Below are positions 6,440 through 11,730 of a stretch of 11,730 bases of DNA, one piece after another. Within the stretch, counting starts at the first letter, position 1; each line of letters starts with the position of its first letter. Under the pieces are notes generated by a model that saw only the letters and a program-made list of their open reading frames with translations, made no database searches and was not told the origin of the DNA. The DNA lies in the NCBI GenBank assembly GCA_002429455.1, contig DIZU01000013.1:18586-30315 (forward strand), in the 5' to 3' direction. The stretch is from Methylotenera sp. UBA6020. Its GTDB lineage: Bacteria > Pseudomonadota > Gammaproteobacteria > Burkholderiales > Methylophilaceae. Made by a program: the position numbers and the translations under genes.

Positions 6440-7384
6440 TTACGATGTAGTGAAAATATCGCCTATCTGTAAATTATGCCCTTGCACAAACGCTTGTGCA
6501 TTAAGACGTTTGCCACCTGGAGCTTGCAGCTCGGTGACATGTAACAAACCATCGCCACAAACTATCAGAACACCATCATGGACACCAACAATTTCACCGG
6601 CTTTTGCTTTGTGACCATGAGTGATGTCGGGGTTTGCCGTTGCCATCCAAATTCGACAAACCTGGCCTTTTAACAAGCTTTGCGCGACGGGGAATGGATT
6701 AAACGCACGCACCTGACGCGATATTTCAACCGCAGTTTTTTGCCAATCGATGGCGGCCTCGGACTTCTCTAGCTTGTGCGCATACGTCACCAACGATTCA
6801 TCTTGCGGCGTGGCTGGTAACGCGCCCTTCTCTGCTAAAGTGACCATAGCCGCCACCATTAGCTCTGCACCGATTGCACTTAGTGCGTCATGCAAAGTCT
6901 GCGTGGTATCAGTATCGGTAATCGGCACAACGCCGCGGCTCACCATAGCGCCTGCATCCAATGCCGGCACAACTTCCATAATCGTCACACCCGTTTCAGC
7001 ATCCCCAGCCAGCAACGAGCGATGAATCGGTGCGGCACCGCGCCAACGTGGCAATAGCGAGGCATGAATGTTATAGCAACCAAAACGCGGCATATGTAAC
7101 ACTACAGTCGGGATAATCAGCCCGTAAGCAGCCACGATCATGACGTCTGCGTTCACCTCCTCAATCCGGGCTTGTACAGCCGCATCTTTTAAGGTTTCTG
7201 GCTGGAATACATTCAGATGATGTTGCTCTGCCAACACTTTGACTGGGCTGGCTTTAAGCTTCATTCCTCGCCCCGCGGGCCGATCCGGCTGGGTGAGCAC
7301 CATTACAATTTGATGACCGGCCTCAATTAGCGCCGCCAGCGCAGGTACGGCGAATTCTGGCGTGCCAGCAAAAATAATTTTCAA
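6440..7384 (-). CDS. fmt: methionyl-tRNA formyltransferase
   Basis: 314 residues; E. coli Fmt has 315. The enzyme formylates Met-tRNAfMet with 10-formyl-tetrahydrofolate, making the initiator tRNA for bacterial translation. The N-terminal Rossmann domain starts KIIFAGTPEFAVPAL, with the PAGRG loop (36-40). The catalytic set is N105, H107 and D143: YNIHASLLPRWRGAAPI and ALDAGAM. The C-terminal tRNA-binding domain (about 206-314) includes VRAFNPFPVA and ends in a GKRLNAQAF segment as in relatives. The start is TTG at 7384, since an in-frame TAA lies two codons before it and no ATG is near. It follows def by 18 bases, forming the common def-fmt operon; deformylase removes the formyl group this enzyme adds. 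Confidence 0.97.
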   Translation of the reverse strand: MKIIFAGTPEFAVPALAALIEAGHQIVMVLTQPDRPAGRGMKLKASPVKVLAEQHHLNVFQPETLKDAAVQARIEEVNADVMIVAAYGLIIPTVVLHMPRFGCYNIHASLLPRWRGAAPIHRSLLAGDAETGVTIMEVVPALDAGAMVSRGVVPITDTDTTQTLHDALSAIGAELMVAAMVTLAEKGALPATPQDESLVTYAHKLEKSEAAIDWQKTAVEISRQVRAFNPFPVAQSLLKGQVCRIWMATANPDITHGHKAKAGEIVGVHDGVLIVCGDGLLHVTELQAPGGKRLNAQAFVQGHNLQIGDIFTTS

Positions 7385-7402
7385 CTTTTAACTTTCAACT
7401 AT

Positions 7403-7903
7403 TTATTTAGCACGATGCTGTTTAAGCATTTTGTTTTTAATGCGGTTACGTTTGAGTGGCGATAAATACTCGACAAACACTTTACCCAAGAGATGATCAA
7501 TTTCATGTTGAATACAGATACTTAACAAGCCTTCGGCATTTAAAGTGAATTTTTTGCCATCCGGATCCAGGGCTTCAACCTTTATCTTCTCGGCCCTGGT
7601 AACGCTCTCATATACGCCAGGCACCGACAAACAACCTTCTTCGTAATCTTGTTCGCCACTTTTTGCAGTAATTTTTGGGTTAATAAACACTTGCAAACGG
7701 TCTTTCGTTTCGCTGGTGTCGATAATAATCAGCTGTATATGCTGATTAACCTGCGTAGCGGCCAAACCGATACCTGGCGCGTCATACATCGTCTCTGCCA
7801 TGTCGGCAATCAAACGACGAATAGACGCATCGACCTCTTTTACGGGCTTTGCCACCGTATGTAGGCGCTGGTCTGGATAATTAAGGATATCTAAAATTGC
7901 CAT
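7403..7903 (-). CDS. def: peptide deformylase
   Basis: 166 residues, typical for a type I bacterial enzyme. It removes the formyl group from the N-terminal methionine of new proteins, using a metal ion, usually iron. All three family motifs are intact: GIGLAATQ (44-51), EEGCLSVP with metal ligand C91, and HEIDH with H133, catalytic E134 and H137. ATG at 7903 gives the family N-terminus ([14 protein letters not shown]). The ribosome site is poor: only AAG about 6 bases upstream, with GGAAA too far away. A 10-codon frame starting at 7923 overlaps this start and may affect initiation. def is first in the minus-strand cluster and is divergent from the LysM gene. Confidence 0.97.
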   Translation of the reverse strand: MAILDILNYPDQRLHTVAKPVKEVDASIRRLIADMAETMYDAPGIGLAATQVNQHIQLIIIDTSETKDRLQVFINPKITAKSGEQDYEEGCLSVPGVYESVTRAEKIKVEALDPDGKKFTLNAEGLLSICIQHEIDHLLGKVFVEYLSPLKRNRIKNKMLKQHRAK

Positions 7904-7923
7904 AAAAACTTGTTAGTTTCCAT
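7891..7923 (-). CDS. possible 10-codon leader frame overlapping def start
   Basis: ATG at 7923 opens [10 protein letters not shown] and stops with TAG at 7893-7891, in a different frame from def, passing over the def start at 7903. The 5' parts of the two starts look duplicated: CAAGCTTTTATGG and CAAGTTTTTATGG lie 20 bases apart. Ribosomes ending at 7891 could restart at def, or the frame could compete with it. There is no strong ribosome site for either start. It may be only a chance result of the duplication. Confidence 0.2.
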   Translation of the reverse strand: METNKFLWQF

Positions 7924-7943
7924 AAAAGCTTGATTGTTTAATG

Positions 7944-7969
7944 AATTACGTGATAAATTTAACGTAATT
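7944..7969. promoter_or_regulatory. 8-bp dyad between divergent def and LysM genes
   Basis: AATTACGT (7944-7951) is the exact reverse complement of ACGTAATT (7962-7969), with a 10-base A+T-rich centre. It lies in the middle of the 133-base divergent region, where promoters for both directions must be. The arm centres are 18 bases apart, a spacing seen for dimeric regulators, so an operator is plausible. I could not assign it to a known regulator, and no confident -35/-10 pair was found on either side. Confidence 0.35.
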
Positions 7970-8021
7970 TCGCGGTTTATGCCTATATTGTGACCGTATA
8001 TTTTCTAATGCATTTTTGACC

Positions 8022-8026
8022 AGAGG
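8022..8026 (+). promoter_or_regulatory. ribosome binding site that fixes the LysM gene start
   Basis: AGAGG with a 10-base spacer to the ATG at 8037. It supports that ATG over the in-frame TTG at 8016, which would place this site inside the gene and put polar residues ahead of the signal peptide. Confidence 0.65.
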
Positions 8027-8036
8027 TCATCAATAT

Positions 8037-9185
8037 ATGTTTCGCCATATTATAACGCTGCTCGTGTTTTGTTGCTTAAGCTTCAGCATCAATGCAGAAG
8101 AGATTGCACTCAAAAACAACCACCCTGACCGTCACGTTGTGGTTAAAGGCGATACCTTATGGGGCATTTCAGGCAAGTTTCTCAAAGACCCTTGGCAATG
8201 GCCAAAGGTATGGAAACTCAACCGCGCTCAAATCAAAAACCCACATTTAATCTACCCAGGTGATGTTGTTGTACTAGATACCAGTAGCGGCAGCCCGCAA
8301 TTACGATTACTCCGTGAAACTATTACTTTGCAGCCCGGTGCGGTTGAAGAGCCGTTGGAGAGAACGGCGGTTTCAACCATTTCACTAAACGTCATTGCAC
8401 CCTTTTTAAGTCAACCACTCGTCATTGAAAAAGATCAACTGGCCGCATCGCCCCGAATTATTGCAGGGCAAGACAATCGTGTGGTGCTGAGCCCGGGTAC
8501 ACGTGTTTACATCAACAAAATTGAAGAGGACGACGGTATCAACTGGTATGTTTACCGCCCGGGAGATAGCCTAATTGATCCTGACACCAAGGAAGTATTA
8601 GGTATGGAAGCGACCTATTTGGGTGACGCTAAAATCACCAAGTATGGTCAACCCGCAAGCGCTGACATCGTAAAAGCCAAAGAGGAAATTTTCACCAAAG
8701 ATAGATTAGTGCCTACTGGTGATAATGTTGAAACCAGTTTTGTGCCGCATGCACCAGACACACAAATTACAGGACGTATCATTAACATTTATGGTGGTGT
8801 CGCCGAGGCTGGCCCTGAGAGCATAGTCTCTATTAGTCGCGGCTCTGCAGATGGCATAGAGGTTGGTCATGTGCTTGCGATTAATCGCTACGGCCGTGTG
8901 ATTAAAGACCCTGAACCACCAAAAGAAGAAGTCAATTCAAAACCAAAGTTAAGAGAGTTGAATTTTGACGTCAAGCGCGACGCCGATGGTAAAGCCATTG
9001 TAAATTTCGAGAAAAAACCAGAAAAAAGTACAACTGAATTAGTCCTTGAGCCTGGCATGATTAAACTGCCAGATGAGCGCATAGGTTTATTGATGGTGTT
9101 CCGCGTATTTGAACGCGTATCTTACGCTTTAGTGATGCAGGCAACGCAACCCATCAATAAGCTTGATTCAGTCCAAACACCTTAA
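8037..9185 (+). CDS. secreted LysM peptidoglycan-binding protein
   Basis: 382 residues. Residues 1-20 are a signal peptide (MFRHIITLLVFCCLSFSINA) with cleavage before EE; the cysteines do not form a proper lipobox. One LysM domain at about 32-81 begins HVVVKGDTLWGIS and includes DPWQWPKVWKLN and LIYPGDVVVL, so the protein should bind cell-wall peptidoglycan. The remaining 300 residues are beta-rich and contain GRIINIYGGVAEAG and SRGSADGIEVGHVLAI, a pattern I recall from LysM proteins encoded just upstream of dprA in betaproteobacteria. No hydrolase active site was recognised. A charged linker with many Lys, Glu and Pro (about 280-335) precedes the last strand-rich segment. The gene is divergent from def and 42 bases before dprA, probably one transcription unit. 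Its exact role is not known. Confidence 0.9.
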   Translation: MFRHIITLLVFCCLSFSINAEEIALKNNHPDRHVVVKGDTLWGISGKFLKDPWQWPKVWKLNRAQIKNPHLIYPGDVVVLDTSSGSPQLRLLRETITLQPGAVEEPLERTAVSTISLNVIAPFLSQPLVIEKDQLAASPRIIAGQDNRVVLSPGTRVYINKIEEDDGINWYVYRPGDSLIDPDTKEVLGMEATYLGDAKITKYGQPASADIVKAKEEIFTKDRLVPTGDNVETSFVPHAPDTQITGRIINIYGGVAEAGPESIVSISRGSADGIEVGHVLAINRYGRVIKDPEPPKEEVNSKPKLRELNFDVKRDADGKAIVNFEKKPEKSTTELVLEPGMIKLPDERIGLLMVFRVFERVSYALVMQATQPINKLDSVQTP

Positions 9186-9227
9186 TCACTTCGACATATT
9201 ATTGCTCCTGATATCGCTAAGATTCCA

Positions 9228-10373
9228 ATGCAAACCGACCACAGCGAAGACATTGCAGAAAAAGCGCTGTGGATTAGCCTGAGTAACATTTCTGGCATCG
9301 GCCCACAGACCTTTTGTCAACTATTAAAAACCTTCGGTAGCCCTACCAACATTTATGCCGCCAGTTTAAAGCAATTAAAAGAAGTGGTTTCAGACAAAAT
9401 TGCTGCTGAAATTACACTTGGCATTGATGATGAAGCCTTAACCGATTCTCTACATTGGCTGTCTCAAGCCAATAACCATCTCATTACGCTGGCTGACCCC
9501 TACTACCCCAAAACACTGCTGGAAATTTCAGATCCGCCGCCTTTGCTCTACGCTAAAGGTAATTTAGCCTTGCTAAATCAGCCGAGTATAGCCATTGTAG
9601 GTAGCCGCAATGCATCTGTACAAGGGGGAAAAAATGCCGAGGCTTTTGCCCATGGCTTATGTGCTTATGGCTTATGTATCGTCAGTGGCATGGCATTAGG
9701 CATTGACGGTGCGGCCCATCGCGGTGCGTTAAAAGCCAATGGCGCGACCATCGCCGTGGTAGGGACCGGTTTAGACATTGTGTACCCTGCCAAACACCGC
9801 GATTTAGCGCACCAAATTGTAGAGCATGGCCTCATCATCTCTGAATTTTCTCTTGGTACGCCATCCAAACCGCAGAACTTCCCTAAGCGCAACCGTATTA
9901 TCAGCGGCCTGAGTTTGGGCTGTTTGGTGGTCGAAGCTAACCTACAGAGTGGTTCGCAAATTACCGCACGCCTGGCGGCGGAACAAGGTCGTGAAGTGTT
10001 TGCAATTCCAGGCTCCATTCATTCGCCGATGTCTAAAGGTTGCCACCAACTGATTAAACAGGGTGCAAAACTGGTGGATTGCCTGCAAGACATCGTAGAA
10101 GACTTAGGTTTAAATAAGCTGGGTTTAAACAACTTAGGCTTAAACAGCTTAGATCTAAATAATGACGCATCAAGCGTTACTGACCCTACTGACAACAATA
10201 TCGCTCCTAATCATCCTCTTCTTAATCTGATGGGCTATGAACCAATTGCTTTAGAAAATTTAGTACGCTTAAGTAGCTTGACGGTAAGTGAAGTTTCATC
10301 CATGCTAATGTTATTGGAATTAGAAGGGAGTGTAGCTAGCCTAGCAGGCGGACAATATCAAAAAATTGTGTAA
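9228..10373 (+). CDS. dprA: DNA processing protein DprA
   Basis: 381 residues. DprA binds incoming single-stranded DNA and loads RecA during natural transformation. Residues 13-66 form the helix-hairpin-helix-like N-terminal domain (LSNISGIGPQTFCQLL). The Rossmann-like domain (about 83-292) has IAIVGSRNAS (121-130), SGMALGIDGAAHRGAL, GTGLDIVYPAKHRDL, FPKRNRIISGLSLG and SGSQITARLAAEQGREVFAIPG, all classic. A winged-helix domain ends the protein (about 325-381). The linker between them (293-311) is a four-copy repeat of L-G/D-L-N-x coded by a 15-bp tandem repeat, which is unusual. ATG at 9228 has only a weak AAGA upstream. The gene lies between the LysM gene and smg. Presence of dprA alone does not prove competence. 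Confidence 0.96.
   Translation: MQTDHSEDIAEKALWISLSNISGIGPQTFCQLLKTFGSPTNIYAASLKQLKEVVSDKIAAEITLGIDDEALTDSLHWLSQANNHLITLADPYYPKTLLEISDPPPLLYAKGNLALLNQPSIAIVGSRNASVQGGKNAEAFAHGLCAYGLCIVSGMALGIDGAAHRGALKANGATIAVVGTGLDIVYPAKHRDLAHQIVEHGLIISEFSLGTPSKPQNFPKRNRIISGLSLGCLVVEANLQSGSQITARLAAEQGREVFAIPGSIHSPMSKGCHQLIKQGAKLVDCLQDIVEDLGLNKLGLNNLGLNSLDLNNDASSVTDPTDNNIAPNHPLLNLMGYEPIALENLVRLSSLTVSEVSSMLMLLELEGSVASLAGGQYQKIV
10104..10163 (+). repeat. four-copy 15-bp tandem repeat inside dprA
   Basis: Units start at 10104, 10119, 10134 and 10149. The first three read TTAGGTTTAAATAAG, CTGGGTTTAAACAAC and TTAGGCTTAAACAGC; the fourth is more diverged. Each encodes LGLNK, LGLNN, LGLNS or LDLNN. The 15-base period keeps the frame, so copy-number change would only lengthen or shorten the linker. 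Confidence 0.9.
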
Positions 10374-10423
10374 TCTTAGAATTATGCATAAACCATCACA
10401 CTTAATTTAAGAATATTTTATTT

Positions 10424-10428
10424 AAGGA
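10424..10428 (+). promoter_or_regulatory. strong ribosome binding site of smg
   Basis: AAGGA with an 8-base spacer before the ATG at 10437. It is the clearest ribosome site in the plus-strand group and suggests smg is translated independently of dprA, from which it is 63 bases away. Confidence 0.75.
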
Positions 10429-10436
10429 TAAACATC

Positions 10437-10910
10437 ATGTTTGAAGTATTGGTTTATATGTTTGAAAACTACATTGATACACATTTTAGACCTGACGATA
10501 ATACGCTCTCCCAAGAGTTATTCGCCGCAGGATTTGATGAACAAGATATTAACGGTGCCTTTAATTGGTTTAATCAGTTAGAACTGATGACCGATCAACC
10601 TGATATATTTGAAAAACCTAACCATGTTAGCACACGTATTTTCACTGAGACCGAACTAAAAAAAATCACTGGAGAAAGCATTGGCTTCATTCTGTTTTTA
10701 GTACAGGCCAACATACTTAATGCCGCACAACGTGAGCTGGTGCTAGAACTAGCCATGAACTTACCTCAACCCACAATCAGTATTGAAGAAATGCGCTGGA
10801 TTGTACTGATGACCACTTGGGGCACTAGCAAGTCTGGTCCTGACAAAACTAAAGAGTATTTATTTATTGAAGATGCGCTTCTAAATAAACAAAAACCGAC
10901 ACTACACTAG
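10437..10910 (+). CDS. smg: Smg family protein (DUF494)
   Basis: 157 residues, the same length as E. coli Smg. The alignment by eye is clear: MFEVLVYMFENYID against MFDVLMYLFETYI, AGFDEQDINGAFNWFNQL, STRIFTETELKKI, GFILFLVQANILNAAQRELVLE, then EEMRWIVLMTTWG. It is a small, acidic, mostly helical cytoplasmic protein. Its molecular function is not established; it is usually found beside dprA, as here. In many relatives topA follows, but in this window smg ends in a terminator, and the stop codon TAG is part of the terminator hairpin. The last eight residues (KQKPTLH region) are shaped by that hairpin sequence. Confidence 0.95.
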   Translation: MFEVLVYMFENYIDTHFRPDDNTLSQELFAAGFDEQDINGAFNWFNQLELMTDQPDIFEKPNHVSTRIFTETELKKITGESIGFILFLVQANILNAAQRELVLELAMNLPQPTISIEEMRWIVLMTTWGTSKSGPDKTKEYLFIEDALLNKQKPTLH

Positions 10911-10926
10911 TAGTATCCGTTTTTTT
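10898..10926. terminator. bidirectional intrinsic terminator between smg and metF
   Basis: ACTAC (10901-10905) pairs with GTAGT (10910-10914) around the loop ACTA, with two further A-T/G-C pairs after one mismatch. On the plus strand it runs into seven T (10920-10926) and ends smg; on the minus strand the same hairpin leads into TCGG and then five T (10891-10895), which would stop transcripts coming from metF. The stem is short, so strength is uncertain. Confidence 0.6.
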
Positions 10927-11007
10927 ATTCCTGTAGCTAAAGCTAAGGCTGCTTCTAAAAATTTATGTAGTCCAGCGGCACAAAATTTAAGTTATTAAAG
11001 ATGCACT

Positions 11008-11730
11008 TTATTTATTGCGAATATTTTCAATGATGCTGCTAATAATGCCAGCCTGATTCAGTGTGTAAAAATGAAAACTCGGCACCCCTGAAACCTGCAA
11101 GGTTTCACATAGCTCACTCACCACATCAACGCCAAATGCACGCAGTGAAGGCACATCATCAGCATATTCTTCAAGACGCATTTTTAACCAGCGTGGAATT
11201 TCTGCCCCGCAAATACTGGAAAATCGTGCCAGTTGGGTGATGTTATAAATTGGCATAATGCCTGGCACAATCGGAACATTAATCCCCGTTGCTGCACACT
11301 GGTCTATAAACCTAAAATACGCATCGGCGTTATAAAAATACTGCGTAATCGCTGAGTTAGCCCCCGCATCAATTTTACGCTTGAGGTTTAGCAGGTCTTT
11401 CGCAGGCGTTCTTGCCTCAGGATGAAACTCTGGATAAGCAGCCACTTCTATATGAAAATGGTTGCCAGTCTCAGCACGAATGAATCCCACCAAATCCGCC
11501 GCATAACGAAAATCGCCAACACTCACTTCGCCAGATGGCAAATCACCGCGCAGCGCTACCAGACGTTGAATACCTCGCGCTTGATACGTTTGTAATAGAT
11601 CGCGGATTTCTGCTTTGCTAGATGAAACACAGGAAATATGGGGTGCTGCATTAAATCCTTCTTGCTGAATTTCCAGCACTGCATCCATGGTTCTGTCGCG
11701 CGTAGATCCGCCTGCACCAAAGGTGACAGA
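11008..11730 (-). CDS. metF: 5,10-methylenetetrahydrofolate reductase (N-terminus beyond right edge)
   Basis: 240 residues to the stop are visible; the E. coli enzyme has 296, so about 55 N-terminal residues, including the catalytic glutamate, lie outside. The first visible residues are SVTFGAGGSTRDRT, matching the family. MetF is a flavoprotein that reduces methylene-tetrahydrofolate to methyl-tetrahydrofolate for methionine synthesis. Family motifs: HISCVSSSKAEIRDLL, VALRGDLPSG (the aspartate is the conserved FAD-contacting residue), VAAYPEFHPEA, DLLNLKRKIDAGANSAITQYF, VPGIMPIYN, and the ending FHFYTLNQA. The gene converges on smg with a 97-base gap holding a shared terminator. Start, promoter and any riboswitch are not in this window. 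Confidence 0.96.
   Translation of the reverse strand, partial: SVTFGAGGSTRDRTMDAVLEIQQEGFNAAPHISCVSSSKAEIRDLLQTYQARGIQRLVALRGDLPSGEVSVGDFRYAADLVGFIRAETGNHFHIEVAAYPEFHPEARTPAKDLLNLKRKIDAGANSAITQYFYNADAYFRFIDQCAATGINVPIVPGIMPIYNITQLARFSSICGAEIPRWLKMRLEEYADDVPSLRAFGVDVVSELCETLQVSGVPSFHFYTLNQAGIISSIIENIRNK

Noticed and set aside
9665..10018. 117-codon minus-strand open frame
   Set aside because: Antisense to the conserved Rossmann domain of dprA.
10374..10436. Promoter for smg in the dprA-smg gap
   Set aside because: The gap is A+T-rich and gives several weak -10 look-alikes but no convincing paired -35.

Overview
The window looks like ordinary chromosome of a moderate-GC betaproteobacterium. 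The protein sequences and the gene order (ntrX, ntrY, DUF4390, rsmB, htpX, fmt, def, then divergent LysM, dprA, smg) fit best with the Methylophilaceae or relatives. That assignment is inferred from synteny and protein character; no database search was run.

Layout. From 1 to 7903 all genes lie on the minus strand, so transcription runs from def (7903) down to ntrX (869 to the left edge). The order is def and fmt (peptide deformylase and Met-tRNA formyltransferase, the two ends of the N-formyl-methionine cycle), then htpX (membrane protease), a 520-base gap, rsmB (16S rRNA m5C methyltransferase), a secreted DUF4390 protein, and the NtrY/NtrX two-component pair. rsmB, DUF4390 and ntrY overlap each other and should be translationally coupled. 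From 8037 to 10910 three plus-strand genes follow: a secreted LysM protein, dprA (DNA processing, natural transformation) and smg. A bidirectional terminator over the smg stop separates them from metF (methylene-tetrahydrofolate reductase), which enters from the right edge on the minus strand and is cut at its N-terminal side.

The gap at 4991-5510 is the least ordinary stretch. It holds a perfect 26-bp inverted repeat (5070-5148), a 153-base element with four nested stems (5210-5362), a 14-bp perfect tail hairpin (5376-5411), a GC-rich palindrome, and a 22-codon reading frame just behind htpX. It has the look of a landing site for dispersed, non-protein-coding repeat elements inside an otherwise compact operon.

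Other points of note: the NtrX-like regulator has lost the Walker A lysine, the Walker B aspartate and the whole GAFTGA segment, so it probably cannot work as a sigma-54 activator. dprA carries a four-copy in-frame 15-bp repeat in its interdomain linker. def has a short overlapping leader frame and shares a divergent intergenic region with an 8-bp dyad. htpX has a sigma-32-like promoter candidate. No tRNA, rRNA, CRISPR array or transposase gene was seen.
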